Below are positions 35,172 to 44,054 of a stretch of DNA of 64,000 nucleotides, piece after piece. Positions within the stretch are counted from its first letter, which is position 1; each line of letters starts with the position of its first letter. The DNA lies in NCBI GenBank assembly GCA_963677135.2, contig CAXXLS010000017.1, positions 682,001 through 746,000 on the forward strand. Direction: 5' to 3'. The stretch comes from Seleniibacterium sp963677135. GTDB lineage: Bacteria > Desulfobacterota > Desulfuromonadia > Desulfuromonadales > Geopsychrobacteraceae. The notes beneath the pieces were generated by a model, which worked only from the letters and a program-made list of their open reading frames with translations, had not been told where the DNA came from and did no database searches. Both the position numbers and the translations under genes were made by a program.

Positions 35172-36671
35172 ATGTTTGACGCATTCATAACAGCTCTACC
35201 GCATGTTTTCAGCCTGCATGTTATGTTGGCCATGGTCCTTGGCGTTATCGGTGGCATCTGTATCGGCGCATTGCCTGGTCTTACCGCAACCATGGGAGTC
35301 GCCGTTTTGATTCCCGTGACTTTTTCTCTGGAGCCCTTGACCGGACTTGGAATGATTGCGGGGATTTACCAGGGGGGGATGTATGGCGGTTCGATCCCTG
35401 CTATTCTGTTGAGAATACCGGGAACTCCGGCGGCTATTGCGACGACGTTCGATGGTTTTCCGATGGCTCAGAAAGGGGAGGCTGCCTACGCTTTGCGCGT
35501 GTCTCTTGTTTCTTCCTCCCTCGGGGGAATTGTCAGCGCCTTCGTCCTGATGGGAATGGCGCCGCCGCTTTCGGTCTTTGCTTTGAGTTTCGGACCGGCG
35601 GAGTATTTCTCCCTCGCGGTCTTCGGTCTTGCGAGCATCTCGGTGCTGCTTGGCGGAAGCCCGGTCAAGGGCCTTCTGAGCGCCTGTTTCGGTCTGTTTG
35701 TCGGGGTGGTCGGTATCGACCCGATGACTGGCTACGAACGCTATACCTTTGGATCGATGCACCTTGTCAGTGGCTTTGATATGGTGGTCCTGTTAACCGG
35801 GCTTTACGCCATACCGCCGGCCATAGACATGGCTGAAAAAGCTATAAAAACCGGTGCCCCGGCCTCTATGCTCAAATTGAAAGAGACCAAAATTTCCTTG
35901 TCGCACTGGTTCCGATATATAAAAATCTGGATCAGGTCTTCGATTATCGGCGTCATTATCGGGATCGTTCCCGGGGCCGGTGGCAATATCGCAGCATTCA
36001 TGGCCTGGAATGAGACGAAACGAAACTCGAAAAACCCCGAGAGCTTCGGACAGGGCAATCCTGAAGGCGTCGCCGCGGCGGAGTGCGCCAATAACGGCGA
36101 TTCCTCGACCGCCCTGATTCCGGCCGTAACCCTCGGTATTCCGGGGAACGCGGTGTCCGCGGTCATTCTCGGCGGACTTCTTGTTCATGGGATGCAACCG
36201 GGACCGGCCTTGTTTCGTGACAATCCGCATGTTATCTATGGTTTTATGATTGAGATGCTGCTGACGGCTATGATCCTTCTTGTTCTTGGCCGTTACGGGG
36301 CCAAGGTGTTCATTCAGGTCCTCAAAATTCCGCCGGTGCTCATGACAACCATGCTTGTTCCGATGACGTTTATCGGGGCCTATTCAATTCAGAATTCAAT
36401 CTTTGATATCTGGATGTGCCTTGCTTTCGGCCTTATCGGGTATCTGATGGAAAAAATAAATATCCCAGTAGCACCGGCAGTTCTGGCCGTTATTCTGGGG
36501 CCCATGGCTGAAGCAAATCTGAGAAGAGGCTTGCTTATCAGCCGGGGAGATTGGACTTTCCTGGTTCAGCGTCCTATCTCCGTTGTGATTTTGGGCGGTG
36601 TGCTTTTCATTCTTCTCTACCCATTGTTCAAACAATTTCGCAACAGGTCCAAACAGGTTTCACTTCAGTAA
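35172..36671 (+). CDS. tctA: Tripartite tricarboxylate transporter TctA large membrane subunit
   Basis: A 499-aa polytopic membrane protein. TctA signatures include GALPGLTATMGVAVLIPVTF (about residues 33-52), GIYQGGMYGGSIPAILLRIPGTPAA (about 65-89) and the repeat-related GIVPGAGGNIAAFMAWNETKR and NNGDSSTALIPAVTLGIPGNAV. It forms the sodium- or proton-coupled channel part of the transporter. All three subunits are present and intact, so the operon imports a carboxylic acid. Confidence 0.93.
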   Translation: MFDAFITALPHVFSLHVMLAMVLGVIGGICIGALPGLTATMGVAVLIPVTFSLEPLTGLGMIAGIYQGGMYGGSIPAILLRIPGTPAAIATTFDGFPMAQKGEAAYALRVSLVSSSLGGIVSAFVLMGMAPPLSVFALSFGPAEYFSLAVFGLASISVLLGGSPVKGLLSACFGLFVGVVGIDPMTGYERYTFGSMHLVSGFDMVVLLTGLYAIPPAIDMAEKAIKTGAPASMLKLKETKISLSHWFRYIKIWIRSSIIGVIIGIVPGAGGNIAAFMAWNETKRNSKNPESFGQGNPEGVAAAECANNGDSSTALIPAVTLGIPGNAVSAVILGGLLVHGMQPGPALFRDNPHVIYGFMIEMLLTAMILLVLGRYGAKVFIQVLKIPPVLMTTMLVPMTFIGAYSIQNSIFDIWMCLAFGLIGYLMEKINIPVAPAVLAVILGPMAEANLRRGLLISRGDWTFLVQRPISVVILGGVLFILLYPLFKQFRNRSKQVSLQ

Positions 36672-36703
36672 GCGTGAGTAGTTTTTAAAAAAAGGGAGCA
36701 TTC

Positions 36704-37585
36704 ATGAGATTAGCCACGATTATTATCGAAGGGCTTGAGACCGCCGCCGTCGTTCAGGACGAGGGGGTTGTGACCCTGGCCGTCATCAACGAAAAACTCG
36801 GCACCTCCTGGCTGACGGATATTTTCGAGATCCTTCAGCACGACCAGCTCGACGCCCTGAACGACTGGTACCGGCAGGGCGGGAAGGAGCGGATTGCCAC
36901 CTTGCAGGACCATGTCATCGCCAGTGACCAGGCCCGGTTCGCGCCCCTCTACCGGCATCCCCGGAAAATCTTCGGCATCGGTCTCAACTATGTCGACCAT
37001 GCCGCCGACCTGGCCGAGAAGGCTCCCAGCGGCATCCCCGCCAGCTTCTTCAAGCCCGACACCACCATCATCGGGCCGAACGATGCCATCAAGATCCCCC
37101 TGCAGTCGGACGGGACCACCGCCGAAGCGGAACTGGGCGTGATCTTCGGCAAGGAATGCCTGGATGTCGAGCGCGAAGACTGGCTGAGTGTCGTCGCCGG
37201 GTTTACCACCATCATCGACATGACGGCCGAGGATATCCTGCGCAAGAATCCGCGCTACCTGACCATATCCAAGAGCTTTGAGAGTTTCTTCAGCTTCGGT
37301 CCTCAGCTGGTCACCAAGGACGAAATCGAGGACGTCATGAAGCTGCAGGTGGCCACCATTCACAATGGTCAGGTCCACGCCCAGAATGTGGTCGCCAACA
37401 TGACCTTCCCGCCGGATTTTCTGGTGTCCTTTCACAGCAAGGTCATGAAGATGTACCCGGGGGACATTATCTCGACAGGCACCCCCAGGGCGGTGCATAT
37501 CAAGCACGGCGACCGGGTGGCCTGCCGGATCGACGGTTTCGCACCGCTCGAATGCCCGGTCATCGACAAGAAAGTGAACCCGTAA
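36704..37585 (+). CDS. Fumarylacetoacetate hydrolase family protein
   Basis: A 293-aa FAH-fold enzyme. The core starts at FGIGLNYVDHAADL (about residue 88); metal ligands are the Glu pair in TAEAELGVIFG and Asp in TTIIDMTAEDIL, and the later FSFGPQLVT and PGDIISTGTPRAV blocks are typical. Members hydrolyse, decarboxylate or isomerise beta-diketo or oxo acids. Together with an MR-type enolase-superfamily enzyme and an SDR it matches the gene trio of non-phosphorylative L-fuconate/L-rhamnonate degradation, where a 2,4-diketo-3-deoxy acid is split to pyruvate and lactate. That substrate is inferred. SD AAAGGGAGC precedes the ATG. Confidence 0.9.
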   Translation: MRLATIIIEGLETAAVVQDEGVVTLAVINEKLGTSWLTDIFEILQHDQLDALNDWYRQGGKERIATLQDHVIASDQARFAPLYRHPRKIFGIGLNYVDHAADLAEKAPSGIPASFFKPDTTIIGPNDAIKIPLQSDGTTAEAELGVIFGKECLDVEREDWLSVVAGFTTIIDMTAEDILRKNPRYLTISKSFESFFSFGPQLVTKDEIEDVMKLQVATIHNGQVHAQNVVANMTFPPDFLVSFHSKVMKMYPGDIISTGTPRAVHIKHGDRVACRIDGFAPLECPVIDKKVNP

Positions 37586-37619
37586 CCATCCCACAACGAC
37601 CGAAACAAGGAGTTTCATC

Positions 37620-38408
37620 ATGGAATTAGGATTGCAGGATAAAGGTGTCATCGTCATGGCGTCCAGCTCGGGGCTGGGGAAAGCCATCGCCATGGAATTC
37701 GCCCGGGAGCAGGCCAAGGTGATGCTGTTCAGCCCGTTTGCGGATCAGCTCGAAGAAGCCCGGGCCGATATCAAGGCCGAAACCGGCTACAGCCCGGAGG
37801 TGTTTGTCGGCGACATCACCAAGGCCGAGGACATCAAGCAGCTGGTGGCGACCACCGTCGAGAAGTTCGGCGGGGTCTACGCCCTGATCAACAACACCGG
37901 GGGGCCACCGGCAGGGACCTTTGACGCTTTTGACGACGAGGTCTGGCAGAAGGCCTACGAGCTGACCCTGCTTTCGTATATCCGGGCCATCCGCGAGGTT
38001 CTGCCGCACATGCGCAAGGCGGGGGGCGGTCGGATTCTCTGTTCGACCTCCTCGTCCATCAAGGCGGTGCTGGACAACCTGATCCTGTCCAACACCTTCC
38101 GGGCCGGGGTCGTCGGGCTGGCCAAGACCCTGTCTCAGGAGCTGGGCAAAGACGGCATCCTGGTCAATGTCATCGCTCCGGGGCGGATCGGCACCGCCCG
38201 CATCGATCAGCTCGACAAGATCCGTGCGGACAAGGCGGGGGTTTCCGTCGAGCAGCTGCAGCAGAACACCTTCAAGACCATTCCCCTGGGGCGCTACGGG
38301 GAACCGTCGGAGTACGGCAAGCTGTCGGCCTTTTTGTGCTCGGAGGCGAATACCTACATTACCGGCCAGTCGGTTCTGGTCGATGGCGGCCTGGTCAAGG
38401 CGCTTTGA
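37620..38408 (+). CDS. SDR-family protein with non-canonical active site
   Basis: A 262-aa short-chain dehydrogenase-fold protein resembling FabG. The cofactor loop reads VMASSSGLGKAIA (usual TG replaced by MA), and NNTGG replaces the common NNAG. The catalytic serine block CSTSSSI is present, but where Y-x-x-x-K is expected the sequence is S-N-T-F-R (LSNTFRAGVVGLAKTLSQEL), so both Tyr and Lys are changed. The C-terminal TGQSVLVDGGLVKAL is typical. Such divergent SDRs exist as a subgroup, but the chemistry here cannot be assumed. It ends the operon, before a strong terminator; SD AAGGAG is well placed. Confidence 0.88.
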   Translation: MELGLQDKGVIVMASSSGLGKAIAMEFAREQAKVMLFSPFADQLEEARADIKAETGYSPEVFVGDITKAEDIKQLVATTVEKFGGVYALINNTGGPPAGTFDAFDDEVWQKAYELTLLSYIRAIREVLPHMRKAGGGRILCSTSSSIKAVLDNLILSNTFRAGVVGLAKTLSQELGKDGILVNVIAPGRIGTARIDQLDKIRADKAGVSVEQLQQNTFKTIPLGRYGEPSEYGKLSAFLCSEANTYITGQSVLVDGGLVKAL

Positions 38409-38422
38409 TAAAAACCCCAACG

Positions 38423-38458
38423 AAAGCCGGCAGGGAATATGTCCTGCCGGCTTTTTTA
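38423..38458 (+). terminator. Rho-independent terminator of the catabolic operon
   Basis: AAAGCCGGCAGG and CCTGCCGGCTTT form a perfect 12-bp stem with an 8-base loop, followed by TTTA. Confidence 0.93.
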
Positions 38459-38609
38459 TTAGCGGACAGGGCATGGCCCGGCTGGCGAAAGCTTGGCGAG
38501 GCTGCCATATCCCGGGTGCGATAGTAGGAGCACACTTCCTGGCGATTTCTTTCCCGAAATCGTTTTTAATGATCGTTATATCTTCCAATGACACCAGAAG
38601 GGGACATGT

Positions 38610-39620
38610 ATGAGATTGGGTTTTGATGAAATCAAAGAGGAAATACAACGGGTATTTGAGAAGTATGGCATGGCTAAAGATAAGGCCGACATCTGCGCAA
38701 GAATCCATACGGAATCAACCTATGACGGTATTTACTCTCATGGAACGAACAGGGTCGTACGCTTTGTCGATTATATTAAAAAAGGATGGGTTGATCTTGA
38801 TGCCGAGCCCACCCTGGAAGTTGATCTTGGTGTGATTAAGGTATTCAACGGCAACATGGGGCCGGGGGTATTGAATGCCCTGCATGGTGTAGAGGCTGCC
38901 ATGACCATGGCGGATGCCCACGGTATCGGAATGGTCGGGTTGAAAAATACCACCCATTGGATGCGTGGCGGCACTTACGGCCTCTATGCGGCAAATCGCG
39001 GTTATGTCGCCATGATGTGGACCAATACCGAATCCGTCATGCCACCCTGGGGCGGCAAGGACTGCAAGCTTGGGAACAACCCCTTTGTCATGGCGACCCC
39101 CGGAGTCGCCGGCGGTCCCCCCATCATGCTGGATATGGCCATTTCTCAGTATTCCTATGGCAAACTTCAGGTGACCCGGTTGGCCGGCCAGAAACTTCCG
39201 TTCCCCGGCGGCTTTGACAAGGATGGCAACATCACGGACGATCCCGGGGCGATTGAAGAGACCCGGAGGATTCTGCCGATCGGGTACTGGAAGGGGGCCA
39301 GCTTTTCATTCATGCTCGATATTCTCGGAGCTATTCTCACCAACGGGATCGGTGCCGCAGATCTTGACAACCGGGGAAAAGGAAGCTGTGGAGGAGCGTC
39401 GCAGGTTCTTATTGTTATTGATCCGAAGAAGGTGATCAGTGAAGAGAATATGGCCGAGACGATCAATAAGGCAATCACCCATCTCAAAAGCTCCGCACCT
39501 TCTGAACACTCCTCAGGCATTTTTGCGCCGGGTGAAGATTTCATAAGGTTCAGGGCCGAACATGACGAGAAGGGGATTTTTGTCGACGATGACGTGTGGA
39601 ATGAAATAAAAGCCCTGTAA
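38610..39620 (+). CDS. Ldh2/MDH2-family dehydrogenase resembling 2,3-diketo-L-gulonate reductase (YiaK)
   Basis: A 336-aa NAD(P)-dependent oxidoreductase of the malate/L-lactate dehydrogenase type 2 fold. It matches what I recall of E. coli YiaK in TTHWMRGGTYGLYAANRGY, MPPWGGKDCKLGNNP, SQYSYGKLQVTRLAGQ and RRILPIGYWKGASFSFMLD, and opens with SHGTNRVVRFVDYI carrying the family's conserved Ser-His. Relatives reduce 2-oxo acids, including sugar-acid ketones. It follows the operon terminator and has its own 150-base leader, so it may be separately transcribed. A role in the same pathway is inferred from position. Confidence 0.88.
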   Translation: MRLGFDEIKEEIQRVFEKYGMAKDKADICARIHTESTYDGIYSHGTNRVVRFVDYIKKGWVDLDAEPTLEVDLGVIKVFNGNMGPGVLNALHGVEAAMTMADAHGIGMVGLKNTTHWMRGGTYGLYAANRGYVAMMWTNTESVMPPWGGKDCKLGNNPFVMATPGVAGGPPIMLDMAISQYSYGKLQVTRLAGQKLPFPGGFDKDGNITDDPGAIEETRRILPIGYWKGASFSFMLDILGAILTNGIGAADLDNRGKGSCGGASQVLIVIDPKKVISEENMAETINKAITHLKSSAPSEHSSGIFAPGEDFIRFRAEHDEKGIFVDDDVWNEIKAL

Positions 39621-39763
39621 GATCTTCAATCGCTCACCTTTCAGGTTTCATTCGATTCAAACCAGGCAGGGCGTGTGTCAAACGTTGCGAGTGCTCCATC
39701 CGCGCACGCCCTGCCGTACATGACCCGAAGCAAGTTGCGCCGCAATTCCAGATGCGACTGTCC

Positions 39764-40579
39764 CTAGCGGAGGTCAAGCCAGGGGCTTTTCTCAAGGAAA
39801 CTGCCCGGAATGTTCTCTTCCATCTCGCGGAAGAGTTTGTACGGCACGCTGAAGGTCAGTTTGCCGCGGCCAAGGCGGTGCAGGACCGTCTTTCTGGCCG
39901 TGAGGTCAAGCATTCCCACGATCCCTCGGGGAGCGGGGTTGTCTATCTCGTGGTAGGTCATGACGCCTATCGACTGGCATCCGGCGACATAGGGGATAGC
40001 GACATTCTCAATCCCCTTGCGAAAATAGTTGCAGAGAATGACCAGGGCTGAAAGCTGCGCCGCATTGCAGACGATGCTGACCGTGACCGGTTCTGCTGGT
40101 TGTTGTTCGGCCATGGCAAGGGGCATAAAAACGGTGTATTTTTTATCGATATCCATGATTCCCACCCGGAATATGAAGTCTTTGACAAGGTCGGGACTCT
40201 TCATGTAGCGTTCGCCATGCAGATACTCGTGCAGGAAGGCTTCCGGCGCCATGCCCGCCATGTTTCCGGCGATCTGCTCTCCCTTGGGAAAGCCTGTGTT
40301 TCCTGAAGACAAAAAATGGCAGAAGCAGTCTTCGCCTCCTGGAAAATTGTCGGCGTAATGATTGCCGTAACCCAGGCCAACGCCGCCCCCGGGACAGCCG
40401 ACCGTGTCATTGTTAAGGCAGGCGATCTTGCCCGTAGTCGCCGTCGTTGCAAACAGGGACATCAGGCAGCCTCGCTTGCCCGGGGAAAAGGAGAGGGCAT
40501 CACCGGGCGCATCGTCGAGCCAGAGGGTGGCAACCGGTTCAAAGTCCAGGTTCAGGGCGTCTTTTATTCTCGTTTTCAT
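39764..40579 (-). CDS. DUF169 domain-containing protein
   Basis: A 271-aa protein that I assign to DUF169 from its overall pattern: an N-terminal FEPVATLWLDDAP strand, Cys-containing blocks (GKRGCLMSLF, KIACLNNDTVGCPGGGVGLG), and a C-terminal YHEIDNPAPRGIVGMLDLTARK region. Several conserved cysteines suggest metal or redox chemistry, but the family's function is unknown. ATG at 40579 is preferred to 40585 because AAGGA is spaced correctly from it. It is transcribed opposite to the catabolic operon, downstream of the cytidylate-kinase-like gene. Confidence 0.7.
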   Translation of the reverse strand: MKTRIKDALNLDFEPVATLWLDDAPGDALSFSPGKRGCLMSLFATTATTGKIACLNNDTVGCPGGGVGLGYGNHYADNFPGGEDCFCHFLSSGNTGFPKGEQIAGNMAGMAPEAFLHEYLHGERYMKSPDLVKDFIFRVGIMDIDKKYTVFMPLAMAEQQPAEPVTVSIVCNAAQLSALVILCNYFRKGIENVAIPYVAGCQSIGVMTYHEIDNPAPRGIVGMLDLTARKTVLHRLGRGKLTFSVPYKLFREMEENIPGSFLEKSPWLDLR

Positions 40580-40775
40580 GGGCATCCTTGGTCCGTGTGG
40601 TAACAGGGGCGTCGCGGCAGGAGAAAGTCTTGCTGCAAGAGTCCTTCAATAGGCCCGGGGCGAACCGAAGGCCGGAGCATTCGAGGCATTGACTGATTCC
40701 GGCCGCTCAGCAAATCGGTCTGATGCAAAAAGGGAGGCTGGGGAATACCGGGCCTTTCCGCATCAGATTGTGATG

Positions 40776-41471
40776 CTAATCGAGATATCTCATCAGATAG
40801 ACTTCGACAACGGTGGCAATATCCTCGACACTCATGCGGTCGTTGTTAAAGACCAGGTGAAAGAGGCGTGCATTGTCGATGTTTTCACCGGCGAACCGGC
40901 GCACAAAGTCCTCTCTTTGTTTCTGATGGACATCGATGTATTTACGGGCTTCTTTCTCATCGAAATGATGACTTTTCATGATTTTCTGAAGCCGGAAGGG
41001 GTAGGGCGCCACGAGCCGTAAATGGATGCAGTTGGCTAAATCCTGGGTGACGCAAACTCCACCGCGGCCGACAATGACGCAGTTACCGCGCTCGGCAAAA
41101 GTCCGTATCACCGATTTTAAATGGGAAAAAACCTCGGTTTCCTCGGCCCTGCTGTTGTCCAGAAACATGGAAAAGAGGGATTTGAGGGACGCCGGCGTAT
41201 CCTGGGACTTTTCTATCTGCTCGATGGAAAATCCGGACAGTTCGGAGACCTCTTCAAGCAACTGGCGACCGATCACCACCCAGGGATTTCCAGCGACACG
41301 GGCGTTGAACCTGCGGATCAGTTCTTCTGCCAGAGGGTATGCCTGGCAGCCGAATTCCCGGCTGATGGTAATGCAGGGCGCCGGTTTGCCTTTTTCTGCT
41401 ATCATCTGCATCTGGTGCCAGGCATGAAGTTTGGCCTCGAGTTGCGGATCCCAAAAAGTTGTTGATACCAT
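40776..41471 (-). CDS. Cytidylate kinase-like family protein
   Basis: A 231-aa P-loop kinase-like protein of the Cytidylate_kin2 type. PCITISREFGCQAYPLAEELIRRFN (about residues 32-56) replaces the canonical Walker A of CMP kinase, as usual in this group, and CVIVGRGGVCVTQDLANCIHLRLVAP (about 130-155) holds the Arg/Gly-rich second block. The physiological substrate of these proteins is not known; they are common in Desulfobacterota. An excellent SD (AAAGGAGG) precedes the ATG. DUF169 lies downstream on the same strand. Confidence 0.85.
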   Translation of the reverse strand: MVSTTFWDPQLEAKLHAWHQMQMIAEKGKPAPCITISREFGCQAYPLAEELIRRFNARVAGNPWVVIGRQLLEEVSELSGFSIEQIEKSQDTPASLKSLFSMFLDNSRAEETEVFSHLKSVIRTFAERGNCVIVGRGGVCVTQDLANCIHLRLVAPYPFRLQKIMKSHHFDEKEARKYIDVHQKQREDFVRRFAGENIDNARLFHLVFNNDRMSVEDIATVVEVYLMRYLD

Positions 41472-41790
41472 AAAGATCCTCCTTTCCCTTGCCCCAAAGG
41501 CTGAACTTTCTTTTGTTTATTAAAAGTATAGCGGATTTCAGACCGTTCGGTAGCCCGCCCTCGGGTATTCAGGGATCTTGAATGCAGACACCGTTTTTTC
41601 TGAACGGACCGGTTCGCTATTCACAAGAGGCCAGGCAGTGCAGGAGAGATGCGGACTTGGTAGGGGCGCTTAAATTCCCTTGTTTTTTAGGTCGCAGAGG
41701 AGATCTTGCTCGAGGTTTGTTTTGACGTCGTTTCAACTGCGGAATTCTCTGTATCTTTTCCTTCGGTGCGTCATGATTCCTCCATCCCTG
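41472..41790. other. 319-bp intergenic stretch
   Basis: Lies upstream of the cytidylate-kinase-like gene and downstream of the second GntR gene, both on the minus strand. On that strand TATACT (41530-41525) could be a -10 box. No gene seen. Confidence 0.5.
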
Positions 41791-42492
41791 TCAGCTCTGC
41801 GGAAGAGAGGACTGGCTGTTCTTGATCAACATGTCATGTGCTGCCTGCAGATGGCTTCTGATGGCCTTTTTCGCTGTTTCGACATCGCGGGTTTTTATCT
41901 TCCTCACGATCTCGGCGTGCTCCTGCAGGGATGCTTTATAACGCTCGTCAATGGCATATACCTCGTGGGCGAACTCATTGATCAGGACGGAGTATGAGGA
42001 GATCAGATTGATAAGCAGGACATTTTTGGATAACTCAGCAAGCCTGAGGTGAAAAGTGAATTCCGCAATATCTGAGATCTGTTCACCGGTCAGGGCCATG
42101 ATATCAGCATGCAGCTGATCCAATTCTGCGTCTGTCGCTCTGGCGACGACGAGTTCAACACACAGTTCTTCAAGAGGCCGCCTGACCTGGAGGATATCCC
42201 GGTAAGAGGCCATTTTAAACAGGTCGTTGACGGTACAATTGCCATCCCGAGCAGGTTTGGGCATGTCCCTGATAAAGGTTCCGTGCCCAGGGGTTCTGCG
42301 CAGATAACCTTTCGCGGTCAGAATGGTCAGTGCTTCCCTTAAAATTCCCCGACTTATTCCAAAAGCCAAGGCCAGCTCGGGTTCCGGCGGCAGTTTCTCG
42401 CCAGCCTGCAAGGTACCGTCGTTCAGCATCTGAATAATTTCGTTCGCGATTTTTTCCGAGAGATTTTCATTTTTGAGGGTTCTGAATTTCAT
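41791..42492 (-). CDS. GntR family transcriptional regulator (FCD/FadR subgroup)
   Basis: A second GntR/FCD regulator, 233 aa from the chosen start MKFRTLKNENLSEKIANEI. The winged HTH runs through GTLQAGEKLPPEPELALAFGISRGILREALTILTAKGYLRR, and the FCD domain follows at about 95-225 with the metal/ligand residues in FTFHLRLAELSKN and LQEHAEIVRKI. The ATG at 42492 has AGGACAATCCC before it; an in-frame ATG at 42525 has none. It faces away from the CoA-transferase gene, across about 250 bases, so it may control that gene. Confidence 0.88.
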   Translation of the reverse strand: MKFRTLKNENLSEKIANEIIQMLNDGTLQAGEKLPPEPELALAFGISRGILREALTILTAKGYLRRTPGHGTFIRDMPKPARDGNCTVNDLFKMASYRDILQVRRPLEELCVELVVARATDAELDQLHADIMALTGEQISDIAEFTFHLRLAELSKNVLLINLISSYSVLINEFAHEVYAIDERYKASLQEHAEIVRKIKTRDVETAKKAIRSHLQAAHDMLIKNSQSSLPQS

Positions 42493-42741
42493 GGGATTGT
42501 CCTGATGTCTCAAGTGATGACGCACTATCCCGTCCGCTCTCTGTGCCAGGTCGGATGATCATGGGATCCCGACAGAATTTATTTGACAGCAAAACGGCCA
42601 GGACGTACTGTTAGATTGTTTAACAAATAAACAGTTAACCCGTCAGATAACATATTCCATTGCAGCTGGCAAGCCCGCTTCACGTCTTCGGAAGGTCGAT
42701 GGCGACGGCCTGTAACGCAGGCCAGCTTTTAAGGAACGGCT

Positions 42742-43956
42742 ATGGATCCCTCGGTTAGTTTTTCTGAAAGTTCCACAGGACCGCTGTCCGGTGTAGAAGT
42801 GCTTGATTTGTCACGCCTGGTGGCCGGCAATACCCTGACCATGTGCCTTGCGGATTTCGGCGCCGAGGTCATGAAAGTCGAACCTAAAACCGGTGACATC
42901 CTCAGGGACTGGCAGGTTGAAGGGGTCGCCACCGCCTGGAAAACCTACTGCCGGAATAAACGGAGCCTCTGTCTTGATTTCAGGGCCGACGGCGCCATCG
43001 ATGTCGTTCTGCGCCTGGTCGAAAAGGCGGATGTTTTCGTCGAAAGTTTCCGTCCGGGGACCTTGGAAAAAATGGGGCTGGATCCGGAGCTTCTCCTGAC
43101 CAGGAACCCGCGGCTGGTCATCGTCCGAATTTCCGGCTACGGGCAGGATGGTCCTTATGCCCATAGACCGGGGTTCGGAACCCTGATCGAGGGGATGTCC
43201 GGCTTTGCTTCCATGAATGGTTTTGCTGATCGTGAGCCGGTGCTTCCCCCTATTTACCTGGCTGACATGACGGCAGGCCTTTACGGCGCCTTCGGTGTTA
43301 TGACGGCGCTGCGCAATGTCGAAGTTTCCGGCGGGCGTGGGCAGGTCATCGATCTGCCCCTTCTTGATCCCCTGTTCTCCATCCTGGGAGCACAGGCGGC
43401 TAATTTCCGACTGACCGGACAGGTGAAGCAGAGGACCGGCAGCAGATCGACCAACAGTGGACCGCGCAATGTTTACAAGACCAGGGATGATAAGTGGGTC
43501 GCCCTGTCCGCATCAGCCCAGAGCATGGCGGAAAGGCTTTTCAAGTCCATAGGGCGGGACGATCTGATCACGGATCCAAGGTTTAGGACCAATGCCGACC
43601 GGGTGAAGAATGCCGAAATCCTCGATACCATTATCGGAGATTTCATTGCCGGGATGGATCAGCATGAGTGTGTCGACTATTTTGACAAGGCTGCGGTGAC
43701 CATCGGTCCGGTATATGATATGGAACAGATTGACAAGGATCCCCACTTCAGGTCGAGGAATATTATCGTCGAATTGCCTGATGACGAAATGGGGACGATC
43801 CCTGTTCACACTGTTTCCCCACGGCTGCAGCAGACTCCCGGGTCTTTTCGAAGACCGGCGCCCGGGCTGGGGGAGCATTCACGGGACGTCCTCCACGAGG
43901 CCGGATTTTCGGTCGCAGAAATCGCACAGCTGTTCCAACGGGAAATCGTTTTTTAA
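42742..43956 (+). CDS. Class III CoA-transferase (CaiB/BaiF family)
   Basis: A 404-aa family III CoA-transferase. GVEVLDLSRLVAGNTLTMCLADFGAEVMKVE (about residues 12-42) is the family opening, and the catalytic Asp is in IYLADMTAGLYGAFG (about 173-187). Conserved PRNVYKTRDDKWVALS and DPRF blocks are present. The enzyme moves CoA between carboxylic acids, with the aspartate forming a mixed anhydride. It is divergent from a GntR/FCD gene that may regulate it. The acids used cannot be told from sequence. Confidence 0.92.
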   Translation: MDPSVSFSESSTGPLSGVEVLDLSRLVAGNTLTMCLADFGAEVMKVEPKTGDILRDWQVEGVATAWKTYCRNKRSLCLDFRADGAIDVVLRLVEKADVFVESFRPGTLEKMGLDPELLLTRNPRLVIVRISGYGQDGPYAHRPGFGTLIEGMSGFASMNGFADREPVLPPIYLADMTAGLYGAFGVMTALRNVEVSGGRGQVIDLPLLDPLFSILGAQAANFRLTGQVKQRTGSRSTNSGPRNVYKTRDDKWVALSASAQSMAERLFKSIGRDDLITDPRFRTNADRVKNAEILDTIIGDFIAGMDQHECVDYFDKAAVTIGPVYDMEQIDKDPHFRSRNIIVELPDDEMGTIPVHTVSPRLQQTPGSFRRPAPGLGEHSRDVLHEAGFSVAEIAQLFQREIVF

Positions 43957-44054
43957 ATCATCAGTTCTTCCTGGTGACAGCTTGCGGAGAAAGACGCTTT
44001 CCGGGTAAAAATAACCAGGTGAACCCATTTCATTTCAAGGGACGGAGATTGCCG

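Noticed and set aside
35908..35925. CCGATATAT inside tctA as another GntR site
   Set aside because: Only half of the palindrome is present and it lies inside a coding region.
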